From: JAEUMY01 sp031394355 | Lineage (GTDB): Bacteria; Pseudomonadota; Gammaproteobacteria; Burkholderiales; Usitatibacteraceae | DNA length: 64,000 nt | Assembly (NCBI GenBank): GCA_031394355.1 | Contig: JANNSU010000012.1 | Location: forward strand, 106,222 to 170,221 | Reading direction: 5' to 3' | Shown: in pieces, positions 25,633 to 33,629 of the stretch | Layout: each line of letters starts with the position of its first letter | How positions within the stretch are numbered: the stretch's first letter is position 1 | Made by a program: the position numbers and the translations under genes | Notes under the pieces: model-generated | What the model was told of the DNA's origin: nothing | Seen by the model: only the letters and a program-made list of their open reading frames with translations | The model's database searches: none

Positions 25633-26730
25633 ATGATTGCGAACGCTACTAGAAAGTTGACGGCAGTTTTGCTGGGCGTCGTACTTGGAGCCTGCTCCGT
25701 GCAACCACCAGTCCCGGTGGCGCCGCCATCTACGCCGGATTCTCCCCGCCCGGAACCCGTTGTGCAGCCCGCTTCTGCGGCGGTCAAGCGGCTTCAGTCG
25801 GAGGCGCGTGCGTTGCAGTCACTGGTCTCTACCAGGTTGGCAAGCGAGTTCCTTGCCGAGACCCGCAATCTGCCCAATCGGCAGCCGCGCACGATCTATC
25901 AGGAGGCGCGGAGTGGCCTCTACCAGTCGAGGTCGGATGCCGAGAAGTTGCCGCCCGAGCAATTCAAGAGCCTGCGTCCCGTGGTGATGGATGAGGAGCG
26001 TTACTACTTCACCAAATACGGATCGCCGCTGGCCTATGTGCGTGCACTCGAGCTTGCCGGTCAGCAGGGAATGGAGTCTGTGGCAGGGAAGCGGGTGCTC
26101 GATTTCGGTTACGGCGCTGTGGCGCATTTGCGCCTGCTGGCGCAACTCGGTGCTCAATCTGTGGGCGTGGATGTGGATACCTATCTGCGTGCGCTGTACT
26201 CGCAGCCGGAGGACGAAGGTCCGGTTCGGATCCGCGGTGTTCGCGAGACCGAATGGGGCAGCGTGTCGCTTATTCACGGACGCTACCCAACCGACCCGGC
26301 CGTTGCCAAAGAAGTAAACGGAAAGTACTCGCTGATTCTGTCGAAGAATACGTTGAAGCGGGGCTACCTCAAGCCCTCTCGTCCGGCAGAGGAGCGGCAC
26401 CTCATTCGTCTGGGTGTCTCCGACGAGCAATTCCTGAGAGCGATACATGACGCGTTGTTGCCAGGTGGCATGCTGCTGATCTACAACCTGGCTCCCGCGC
26501 AGGCGCCGGCCAACAAGGCCTATATTCCGTGGGCGGACGCGCGCTCGCCCTTCACCCGCAAGCAGTACGAGTCAGCTGGATTCAAGGTCGTTGCACTGGA
26601 TGCCAACGATGATGTCGCAGCGCGCGACATGGGACGCAGGCTGGGCTGGGACCGAAATGCGAGCGGCGAAGTGCGGCCCGAATACGAGAAGGACTTGTTC
26701 GCCTTGTTCACTCTGGTGATCAAGCCCTGA
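25633..26730 (+). CDS. Predicted lipoprotein with a methyltransferase-like domain
   Basis: The 365-residue product begins with a lipoprotein signal (lipobox LGAC, Cys21) and a Pro-rich linker. From about residue 150 it shows a class I SAM methyltransferase-like region: motif I VLDFGYGAVAHLRLLAQLGA (from V155), an acidic strand end GVDVD, and later a motif resembling LLPGGMLLIYNL. A Rossmann-type methyltransferase exported to the periplasm is odd, because SAM is cytosolic. Possibilities are a non-enzymatic or repurposed domain, or a cytoplasmic start further downstream. The ATG at 25633 is the best start seen, but a cytosolic form cannot be excluded. Confidence 0.7.
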   Translation: MIANATRKLTAVLLGVVLGACSVQPPVPVAPPSTPDSPRPEPVVQPASAAVKRLQSEARALQSLVSTRLASEFLAETRNLPNRQPRTIYQEARSGLYQSRSDAEKLPPEQFKSLRPVVMDEERYYFTKYGSPLAYVRALELAGQQGMESVAGKRVLDFGYGAVAHLRLLAQLGAQSVGVDVDTYLRALYSQPEDEGPVRIRGVRETEWGSVSLIHGRYPTDPAVAKEVNGKYSLILSKNTLKRGYLKPSRPAEERHLIRLGVSDEQFLRAIHDALLPGGMLLIYNLAPAQAPANKAYIPWADARSPFTRKQYESAGFKVVALDANDDVAARDMGRRLGWDRNASGEVRPEYEKDLFALFTLVIKP

Positions 26731-26797
26731 CAAAAAATGCGGCAGGCAATTTCTGAGGGAATCGCCGCCGCACACTCACAGACCGTGCCGACCCCAT

Positions 26798-26938
26798 TCA
26801 GTGGAATGCTTCCAGAAGACTCAGAAACGACGCGCCGCTCACAAAGATCAGCGTGGTCGCGAGCACCGTGCCCAATTGGCGGGTCCAGTGGACGGCGGGT
26901 GTGTGGTTCGGTTTGGATGAAGCAGGATGGGTGCGCAT
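26798..26938 (-). CDS. Small single-span membrane protein (46 residues)
   Basis: An ATG at 26938 with a strong ribosome site (AAGGAAA, 5 nt upstream) opens a 46-residue frame with a soluble start rich in His and Pro and one hydrophobic helix LGTVLATTLIFVSGASFLSLL. It lies 55 bp downstream of the alpha/beta hydrolase on the same strand and could be the third gene of the tetR-hydrolase unit. Function unknown; the ribosome site and helix support it, but length is short. Confidence 0.55.
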   Translation of the reverse strand: MRTHPASSKPNHTPAVHWTRQLGTVLATTLIFVSGASFLSLLEAFH

Positions 26939-26993
26939 GATGTTTCCTTTATGTGGATGTGATGGTGTGTGGGCGCAGTGACTGCGGGAGCGT

Positions 26994-27980
26994 CTAGAAA
27001 AGGGGAGCGGGGCCAGGAAACGACTGCCACTCATCTGCCGGGGGAGGCGGCGAGAACCGCACCTCGTCGGTGAGGAAATCAACGGCATCCTGGACCACGG
27101 CGGACGACTTGAGGATGCGCCGGTGTCCCAGCCCTGCGGTGCGCTTGAAGCGTGCTCCCGGCCAGGCGCGCGCAACGGCCAGCCCGGACTCAACATGGAC
27201 GTCACGATCATCGCTGTCATGAATCACGAGCGCGTCGGTGCGAAGGCCGGCAACGGCGTGCGGCATTTCGAATGACTGCCACGTTACGCCGTGACGCTGC
27301 TCGAACCGCCATTGCATCGCTGCCCGAATTTGCTCGGGTAGGCCAAGGTGATGTGCGAATATTCGCGAGTACCGCAGCAGCGATGCGGGTGGCGCAATCA
27401 TGACCACGCGCCTGGCTTCGATAGCGGGCGAAGTACCAAAGCCGCGCAGTGCCGTGGCCACCCCAGCACTGCCCAGGGAATGACTGACGAACCCATGCAC
27501 AACGATTTCGCGCGTGGTTAGCTCGCCATGCACTGCGCTGACTCCGGTCGCGAAGTCGATCAGCGATGCTTCCTTCCCGGCGGATTGACCATGTCCAATG
27601 TGATCGAACAGCCAGACCTGGAATCCGGCGTCCAGGAGTGGCGGTACGAAGGCGCGAAACTGACTGCCCCGGCCACCCCAGCCATGACTGGTCACGATGG
27701 CTGGCGCACGGTCATCACCTAATTGCCAGGCCGCAATGCGCCCCAGCGGGGTCTCAAAGTCGTGCCTGCGGCCCGTCTTGAGCATTGCAAGCTCCGCTGG
27801 TGGGTGCGTGAATCGCGGCGGCGTGACGAAGAGCCGCGATGCAGTCCGTACCGTCCAATGCGGCGCGACCCGGGCGGCGACTGCCATGCCGGTTCTGAGC
27901 GCAAGTTGGCGTGACCCCATGGCGATAGCTCGAACGATCGTGCTATTCAGGGGCGAGAATGTGGGCAGGGTAAATATCAT
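26994..27980 (-). CDS. Alpha/beta hydrolase
   Basis: The 328-residue protein has an alpha/beta-hydrolase core: oxyanion region VTSHGWGGRGSQF, cap-proximal FDHIGHGQS, nucleophile elbow GFVSHSLGSAG (S-x-S-x-G form), acid loop VIHDSDDRDV and the catalytic His in AGLGHRR. The N terminus carries a hydrophobic, Arg-rich segment but no clean signal peptide. Substrate unknown. It starts 22 bp after the tetR stop, so TetR probably controls it. RIFA in LLRYSRIFAHHLGL is palindrome-encoded. Confidence 0.88.
   Translation of the reverse strand: MIFTLPTFSPLNSTIVRAIAMGSRQLALRTGMAVAARVAPHWTVRTASRLFVTPPRFTHPPAELAMLKTGRRHDFETPLGRIAAWQLGDDRAPAIVTSHGWGGRGSQFRAFVPPLLDAGFQVWLFDHIGHGQSAGKEASLIDFATGVSAVHGELTTREIVVHGFVSHSLGSAGVATALRGFGTSPAIEARRVVMIAPPASLLRYSRIFAHHLGLPEQIRAAMQWRFEQRHGVTWQSFEMPHAVAGLRTDALVIHDSDDRDVHVESGLAVARAWPGARFKRTAGLGHRRILKSSAVVQDAVDFLTDEVRFSPPPPADEWQSFPGPAPLF
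27355..27366. repeat. Palindrome GCGAATATTCGC, copy 10
   Basis: Exact copy inside the alpha/beta hydrolase gene, read as RIFA. Confidence 0.95.
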
Positions 27981-28002
27981 GAAAGTCTCCTGACGTGTTG
28001 GC

Positions 28003-28671
28003 TCAGTGAGCCGGGTTCGAGTCGCCTGACTGCGGCGACGTGGCGAGCGCGTTCTTTACCAGTCGTTCAAATGCGGCAAAGGCACGCTCGGATGCATCAG
28101 CTTCACGAAACAGCCGATGCGAAAAGTAAAAGGCATTTGCAATGCCCAGAATCTCGAAAGCGAATTGCCGCGAGTCGGTGTCGCCTCGAAACTCGCCGGT
28201 GTCGACGCAGATACTGACGGATCGGGCGATCTCGCGCTGCATGCGCTGATGGTGCCCGAGCACAGCATCCCGGACCGGACCGGGCCGGTCATCGAATTCG
28301 AATGCGGCAGCCATGATCGGGCAGCCGCCCTTCAGCTGGCAGGTGTCCGCCCACGTTAGCCAATTGCCGAACAGGGCGCGCAGTCGAATTACGCCCCGCG
28401 GGCTGGCCATGGCTTTGCCGAACACCATGTCGGTCACTCGGCGGGCACCCTCATCCAGCACGGCAATTTGCAGGTCTTCCTTCGAGCCGAAATGGGCAAA
28501 CAATCCACTTTTGGATAAGCCCGTTCTCTCAGCCAAAGAGCCGATAGTGAGCGCTTCGAATCCGGACTCGCTGGCCACATTGAGAGCTACGTCCAGGATC
28601 TGGGCGCGGGTTTCCTCACCTTTGGATAGTCGGCGGAGCTGAGCTTGGTTGGAGCGTTCAATCGCATTCAT
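28003..28671 (-). CDS. TetR-family transcriptional regulator
   Basis: The 222-residue protein has an N-terminal TetR helix-turn-helix (ILDVALNVASESGFEALTIG, then TGLSKSGLFAHFGSKEDLQ) and a C-terminal ligand-binding domain with CQLKGGCPIMAAAFEFDD, a motif common in one TetR subgroup. It leads a minus-strand unit with an alpha/beta hydrolase and a small membrane protein. A dyad 14 nt upstream of its ATG is a plausible autoregulatory operator. Effector unknown. Confidence 0.92.
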   Translation of the reverse strand: MNAIERSNQAQLRRLSKGEETRAQILDVALNVASESGFEALTIGSLAERTGLSKSGLFAHFGSKEDLQIAVLDEGARRVTDMVFGKAMASPRGVIRLRALFGNWLTWADTCQLKGGCPIMAAAFEFDDRPGPVRDAVLGHHQRMQREIARSVSICVDTGEFRGDTDSRQFAFEILGIANAFYFSHRLFREADASERAFAAFERLVKNALATSPQSGDSNPAH

Positions 28672-28684
28672 GCAAACAATTTAG

Positions 28685-28698
28685 CACGATCGTTCGTG
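28685..28698. promoter_or_regulatory. Candidate TetR operator
   Basis: CACGA (28685-28689) and TCGTG (28694-28698) form a dyad with a 4-bp spacer (CACGATCGTTCGTG), 14-27 bp upstream of the tetR start. Position and symmetry suggest an operator; this is inference. Confidence 0.5.
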
Positions 28699-28820
28699 TT
28701 TGTCAAGCGCCAGCGAGTACCCTGCCAGCCAGTACCCGTGTCGAGTACCCGCCGAGCAATCTCAGAAAAACAGTTTGGAGAGTGCACTGCCCGGTTGCTT
28801 TCGGGGCAAGGACTTGAAGC

Positions 28821-30134
28821 CTAGCCTGACGGTCCCTGATTCTGCGACTCGTGTGCTCGCCACCAGTCCACAAACTCGTTCAGCGGTAGCGCCGCGCTGA
28901 AGAGAAACCCCTGCACGGCATCGCTGCCGAGCTCGCACAGAAGCCTGTACGTGGCTTCATCTTCCACGCCTTCGGATACGGCGCGCAGATCAAAATTGTG
29001 CGCAAGGTCGATCACCGATCGGACAATTTGCAGGTCGCCTCGAGAAAGTTGCATGGCTTGAACGAACATCTTGTCGATCTTGAGTTCATTGACCGGGAAT
29101 CGCTTCAGATAGGCCAGGGATGAATAGCCCGTCCCAAAGTCGTCTATGGCCAGCTTCACGCCGAGATCTCTCAATCGATTCAGCAGCCTCAATGAGCGCT
29201 CTACATCGCCGATCATCGATCCCTCGGTAATCTCAAAGAGCAATGACTCAGGTGGTACTCCCCAGACGCCGAGTGCTTGGGCGACTTCCTCCGGAAACTC
29301 CGTATCAGCCAGGGTTCGTGGTGACAGGTTCACAGCCACACTCACATCGATTCCCTGCCGTCGCAATTCTGCATTCTCACGCAATGCGCAATGCACGATC
29401 CAGGTCGTCAATGCAGGCAATACACCAGTGCTCTCGGCGATGCCCACCAATACGGAGGGTGACACATGAGGGCTGCCCGGCGCATCCCAGCGCAACAGGG
29501 CTTCGACGGTGTGGCATCTGCCTGTGGCGGTTTCGATTTGCGGCTGGTAGTACAGGCGAAGCTGATTGGACTTGATGGCCTTGCGAAGCTCAATGTCCAG
29601 CCCTCGGTAGATCTCGGTCTCTACCCGGTCTTCTGCGCGGTATATGTGATAACCGACTTCGCTGGAAGACGCAATGCGCGCAGCAACATCCGCCTTGATC
29701 AGCAGTTGCTCGGCGTCACGGGCACCCTCCGGATAGAGGGCAATGCCGAGGTGTGGGCGAATCGTGACCGTGTCTTCAGCGTGCGTGCCGGCGATCGCAA
29801 AGGGCTTCTGCAGCGTGGACAACACGCGTACTGCGGCCAGGACACTTTGCGCGCCATCTCCGAGGTTGGGCAGGATGAGGCACAAAGATTCGTTGGAGAG
29901 CCGCGCCATCCTGTCCACGTCGCGAAGCACGCGGTCAAGACGCGCAATGCCATGTTCCATGATCGCTTCCGAACTGATGCCGCCGGTCAGCGCCTGGAGG
30001 CGGTTGGCACGTCGCAGCTCCACCATCATCACCGCGAGTACCGCGCCCGGATTGAGGCTGATCATGCGAGCGATTTCGCTGGCGATTGCCTGGCGGCTCA
30101 CTACACGACTGCTGCCCGAAGGGGAGTTCATCAC
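28821..30134 (-). CDS. EAL-domain c-di-GMP phosphodiesterase with degenerate GGDEF
   Basis: The 437-residue protein has a degenerate GGDEF-like first half (about 20-175) in which the GGDEF site reads NESLCLILPNL, so no cyclase activity is expected. The second half is an EAL domain with intact EAL at 211-213, FEITEGSMIGD, AIDDFGTGYSSL and SEGVE, so c-di-GMP hydrolysis to pGpG is likely. No membrane segment is seen. It begins 15 bp after the HD-GYP-like gene on the same strand, forming a pair of turnover-type domains. The second ATG at 30131 is an equal start choice. Confidence 0.9.
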   Translation of the reverse strand: MMNSPSGSSRVVSRQAIASEIARMISLNPGAVLAVMMVELRRANRLQALTGGISSEAIMEHGIARLDRVLRDVDRMARLSNESLCLILPNLGDGAQSVLAAVRVLSTLQKPFAIAGTHAEDTVTIRPHLGIALYPEGARDAEQLLIKADVAARIASSSEVGYHIYRAEDRVETEIYRGLDIELRKAIKSNQLRLYYQPQIETATGRCHTVEALLRWDAPGSPHVSPSVLVGIAESTGVLPALTTWIVHCALRENAELRRQGIDVSVAVNLSPRTLADTEFPEEVAQALGVWGVPPESLLFEITEGSMIGDVERSLRLLNRLRDLGVKLAIDDFGTGYSSLAYLKRFPVNELKIDKMFVQAMQLSRGDLQIVRSVIDLAHNFDLRAVSEGVEDEATYRLLCELGSDAVQGFLFSAALPLNEFVDWWRAHESQNQGPSG

Positions 30135-30149
30135 CGGGTTCGCGATTGA

Positions 30150-31769
30150 TCAGGTGACGTAGAAGTCACGCGAGTCGAGACCGTAGGCGCCTGACGCGAG
30201 GCCTCTGCGGATGAAAATGCTCTGTCCCTGCGGGTCCATGGGCGCATACAGCAGGTCCATCGTCGCGGGGTGTGGCGAGCGGGTCTTGTCGGGCCCTGTG
30301 ATGACGAGCACCTTGGGCTTGAGGCGGCGTGTCTTGTTGTGGCTGATGACGGCAGCGACTTCGCCGGTCGAGAGTTCGACCAGCGAGCCCACCGGGAATA
30401 CGCCAACTGCCTGAATGAATTGCTCCACGATCGGTGCGTGGAAGTACTCGCCACCCCAGCCTGACAGGCTCCGCAAGGCGTCGTACGCGGAGACCGCCTC
30501 AGCGTAAGGCCGCTGATTGGTCAACGCAGCAAAACAATCCGCGATGGCCGACATCCTGCCGAACAGTGAAATGTTCGGCCCCGCGAGCGCTTGCGGATAG
30601 CCTGTGCCATTTTCGCGTTCATGGTGCTGGGCAATGCCCGTCATGATGTCCATGTCCAGCGACTTGGACTCGCTCAGAATGTCGATCCCGATCTGGACAT
30701 GCGTCTTGATCGTGTCGAATTCTGCTGTCGTCAGACGACCGTTCTTTTCAAGAAGCTCCTTGGGGAGCTTGATCTTGCCGATATCGAGCAACAGCCCGAT
30801 GGTGCCGAGCTGAGAGAGCTGCTGCTTTGGAAACCCCAGGTGGCGGCCCAGGGCAAGCAGGTAGACCGCTGCATACAGGCCATGGCCGTAGGTCGTCGCA
30901 TCCTGCTCCCGCAAACGCATCACCCACATCAATGCAGCCGGATTGCGCACCATGCTGTCAACCATGTCAGTAATGACATCTTCGACTTCCGAGAGGGCGA
31001 GCGTGCTGCCGCTTCGAATGTCTTGTTCCAGACGCTGTAACAAGTCTTCAGTCTTGGACAATGTCTGCTTGGCAACGACTTGTTCCTCTTCGGATGCAAC
31101 CGTGTCTTCGTAAATGACAAGGTGCATAGCCGGTGGCACGAATGCGGGTCTCTTGGGCCAACCACTGGCAACACCCGCGTCCGCGCCACTGTCCTCTGGC
31201 CCTGAACTTGCCCGGCCAGGTTGCCCGCCCTCGCCACGAATAAATCTCGAAATTGCGTCAAGTAGTGATCTGGCAAGACTCGGTGCGGGCTCCGGCGCGG
31301 GTGGTGGCGGCTCATTACCGGTCTCAATGTTCGGGATCGGCGTGATGATGAACCGCCCTGATTCGGTCGGTCGGAATTGTGCATCTCGGGTGGTAATGAC
31401 CAATTCCTGCAAGTTCTCTGCCGACTGCTGTGGCGAGGACTGCCGACGAGACTCAGTCGAAACGGCGGGTGTCTCCCCAGTGCCTGCTGACGGCTGGGCG
31501 GAGCTTGCCGGTGCCTGACGTCGCTGCACAATGACGTCCGGCCGTTCCTTTGGCGTCTGGACAGCGCGCTGTTCAGGCAATTGATGTTCGGCCGAAGACC
31601 GTGCCCGATCAATGGTGACGAAATGGCAAAATTGCCTCAGCTGGGAAATCTGGTTGGCGTCTTCAATCAGAAAGCCTTGAATGAGAAAGGGCGTATCCAT
31701 CCACGGGCGGTCGATTTCCGCAATGAACATGCCGATTTGAAGTTCGGCTACCGGGATTTTTGAGTACAC
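30150..31769 (-). CDS. HD-GYP-like protein with DUF3391 N terminus and altered HD motif
   Basis: The 539-residue protein starts with a DUF3391 domain (KIPVAELQIGMFIAEIDRPW), a long low-complexity linker rich in Pro, Ser and Gln (about 70-200), then an HD-GYP region (about 270-500). The metal-binding HD reads L328-D329 (LLLDIGKIKLP), so the His is lost, while QHHERENGTGYPQAL keeps the HHE and GYP parts. Enzymatic hydrolysis of c-di-GMP is therefore uncertain; it may only bind the nucleotide. A C-terminal extension VGSLVELSTGEVAAVISHN is usual for this subgroup. It is the promoter-proximal gene of the pair with the EAL protein. Confidence 0.88.
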   Translation of the reverse strand: MYSKIPVAELQIGMFIAEIDRPWMDTPFLIQGFLIEDANQISQLRQFCHFVTIDRARSSAEHQLPEQRAVQTPKERPDVIVQRRQAPASSAQPSAGTGETPAVSTESRRQSSPQQSAENLQELVITTRDAQFRPTESGRFIITPIPNIETGNEPPPPAPEPAPSLARSLLDAISRFIRGEGGQPGRASSGPEDSGADAGVASGWPKRPAFVPPAMHLVIYEDTVASEEEQVVAKQTLSKTEDLLQRLEQDIRSGSTLALSEVEDVITDMVDSMVRNPAALMWVMRLREQDATTYGHGLYAAVYLLALGRHLGFPKQQLSQLGTIGLLLDIGKIKLPKELLEKNGRLTTAEFDTIKTHVQIGIDILSESKSLDMDIMTGIAQHHERENGTGYPQALAGPNISLFGRMSAIADCFAALTNQRPYAEAVSAYDALRSLSGWGGEYFHAPIVEQFIQAVGVFPVGSLVELSTGEVAAVISHNKTRRLKPKVLVITGPDKTRSPHPATMDLLYAPMDPQGQSIFIRRGLASGAYGLDSRDFYVT

Positions 31770-32028
31770 AGGGCGCGCTTTTATGCAATACGTTCTTGTA
31801 TCGAAGCCCAGTTGCTGGGCCTTGGTTTGAGTGACTGAGTCGTGCCGGTGGAAGCCAGGCTACACACTATGCCGTGTAGAGGCCTGCGCTGCAACCGACG
31901 CAGTCGAACTAGCTGGGTGGATTGTGGTTCAATCTGCGCTGCCCTGACTCTGCAGGGCGACCGCGCAAGCCTTGCGTGGCTGGGAAATGGATCCAGTAAT
32001 TGGATTGAGTGCAGGAACTAATGAAAAC
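31770..32028. other. Intergenic region upstream of tgt
   Basis: The 259-bp gap separates the divergent HD-GYP-like gene and tgt. It contains small stems, for example GCCCTG/CAGGGC near 31940-31958 and CGCAAG/CTTGCG near 31964-31976. I see no gene; queA, often upstream of tgt, is absent. Confidence 0.4.
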
Positions 32029-33141
32029 ATGAACTTTACCTTGATGGGCGTCGACGGTGCAGCCCGACGCGGCAAGCTGGAACTCAACCATGGTGTCGTG
32101 GAGACCCCCGCATTCATGCCCGTCGGCACCTATGGTGCGGTCAAGGCGATGAGCCCTGCTGAGATTGTTGATATTGGCGCCCACATCGTGCTCGGCAACA
32201 CCTTTCACCTGTGGCTGCGACCCGGGCTTGCCGTGATTGCCGCGCATGGCGGCCTGCACCGATTCATGGGCTGGAACGGCCCCATCCTCACGGACTCGGG
32301 CGGCTTCCAGGTGTGGAGCCTGGGCGATCTGCGCAAGATCACGGAGGAGGGTGTTGCCTTCCAGTCTCCGGTGAACGGTGACAAGTGTTTCCTTTCGCCG
32401 GAAGAATCCATGCGTATTCAGCACGTGCTGAACTCGGACATCGCAATGATCTTCGACGAGTGCACGGCTTACCCTGCCACAGTCGACGAAGCCGCTGAGT
32501 CAATGCGTCTCAGCCTGCGTTGGGCGGCACGATCACGCCGGGAATTTGATCGACTGGAGAGCCGGAATGCATTGTTCGGCATTGTTCAGGGTGGGATGCA
32601 TGAACCACTTCGCGATGAATCTCTTGCCGGGCTGGTGGGTATCGGCTTTGACGGCTACGCCATTGGCGGCCTGTCCGTGGGAGAGCCGAAGGAAGACATG
32701 CGACGCATCCTGGCCCATACCGCGCCACGGATGCCGGCGGATCGGCCGCGCTATCTCATGGGGGTGGGGACGCCGGAGGATCTGGTCCAGGCCGTGGGCG
32801 ACGGTATCGACATGTTCGACTGCGTCATGCCCACACGGAATGCCCGCAATGGATGGCTTTTCACGCGGCACGGTGACGTGAAAATTCGTAACGCCCGCTA
32901 CAAGGACGATACTGGCCCGCTCGATCCGACTTGTGGCTGCTACACCTGTAGCAACTTCAGCCGGTCCTATCTGCATCACTTGCAGCGGACCAATGAAATT
33001 CTAGGTGCGCGCCTCAACACCCTGCACAACCTGTTCTACTATCAGGTTCTCATGTGCGAAATGCGTGATGCCATCGTCGGCGGATCGTTTGCCGAAAGGC
33101 GGCGTCGATTTCATGCGGATCGTGCCAGCCTAGATGCCTGA
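32029..33141 (+). CDS. tgt: tRNA-guanine transglycosylase
   Basis: The 370-residue enzyme exchanges G34 for preQ1 in queuosine tRNAs. Motifs are GVVETPAFMPVGTYGAVK, the catalytic-region Asp in TDSGGFQVWSL, VQGGMHEPLR, AIGGLSVGEPKEDM, the nucleophile Asp in DMFDCVMPTRNARNG, and zinc ligands CGCYTCSNFSRSYLHH. The ATG at 32029 aligns with the E. coli start; an ATG at 31987 is also in frame. It precedes yajC-secD-secF, the common proteobacterial order. Confidence 0.96.
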   Translation: MNFTLMGVDGAARRGKLELNHGVVETPAFMPVGTYGAVKAMSPAEIVDIGAHIVLGNTFHLWLRPGLAVIAAHGGLHRFMGWNGPILTDSGGFQVWSLGDLRKITEEGVAFQSPVNGDKCFLSPEESMRIQHVLNSDIAMIFDECTAYPATVDEAAESMRLSLRWAARSRREFDRLESRNALFGIVQGGMHEPLRDESLAGLVGIGFDGYAIGGLSVGEPKEDMRRILAHTAPRMPADRPRYLMGVGTPEDLVQAVGDGIDMFDCVMPTRNARNGWLFTRHGDVKIRNARYKDDTGPLDPTCGCYTCSNFSRSYLHHLQRTNEILGARLNTLHNLFYYQVLMCEMRDAIVGGSFAERRRRFHADRASLDA

Positions 33142-33180
33142 TTTGTCCGGGATTTTTGCTCGATACAGGGGTGCGGGCTG

Positions 33181-33189
33181 TGCTAGAAT
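33181..33189 (+). promoter_or_regulatory. Extended -10 promoter element for yajC
   Basis: TGCTAGAAT is an extended sigma-70 -10 element (TGn plus TAGAAT), 36 bp before the yajC start; no clear -35 is visible. The same nine bases occur upstream of tRNA-Pro and, on the minus strand, upstream of the gene at 39042-40619. Confidence 0.55.
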
Positions 33190-33225
33190 CCGCTGCTTTC
33201 CAGACCCCGCAACGGAACTCATTTC

Positions 33226-33549
33226 ATGATCAGCAACGCTTACGCCCAAGCCGCCCAACCTGCAGGTGGCGATGCACTCTTGTCCATGCTGCCGATTCTC
33301 GTGATGTTCGGCCTGCTTTATTTTTTGATGATCCGCCCCCAGATGAAGAAGGCCAAGGAACACAAGCAAATGATCGAAGCCATCCAGAAGGGTGACGAAG
33401 TCATTGCAATGGGCGTGATTGGCAAGGTCGTCAAGCTGGGCGATGGTTATGTCGGCGTTGAAGTCGCAGACGGAACCATCATCCATTTCCAGCGCCAGGC
33501 TATCACCACGCTGCTCCCCAAAGGCACAGTGAACGACGTAACGAAGTAA
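33226..33549 (+). CDS. yajC: Preprotein translocase accessory subunit YajC
   Basis: The 107-residue protein has a short periplasmic start MISNAYAQAAQPAGGD, one membrane helix MLPILVMFGLLYFLMIRPQMKK, and a cytoplasmic part KGDEVIAMGVIGKVVKLGDGYVGVE. It joins SecD and SecF in the accessory complex of the SecYEG translocon. It is followed by secD 80 bp downstream. Confidence 0.97.
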   Translation: MISNAYAQAAQPAGGDALLSMLPILVMFGLLYFLMIRPQMKKAKEHKQMIEAIQKGDEVIAMGVIGKVVKLGDGYVGVEVADGTIIHFQRQAITTLLPKGTVNDVTK

Positions 33550-33629
33550 CGCAGCGGCCCACCGCTGTCCCCCGGGGACGCACCACGCCCTCATGGGTGA
33601 GGTGCCCGTTCCATTCATCGAGGTTGACC

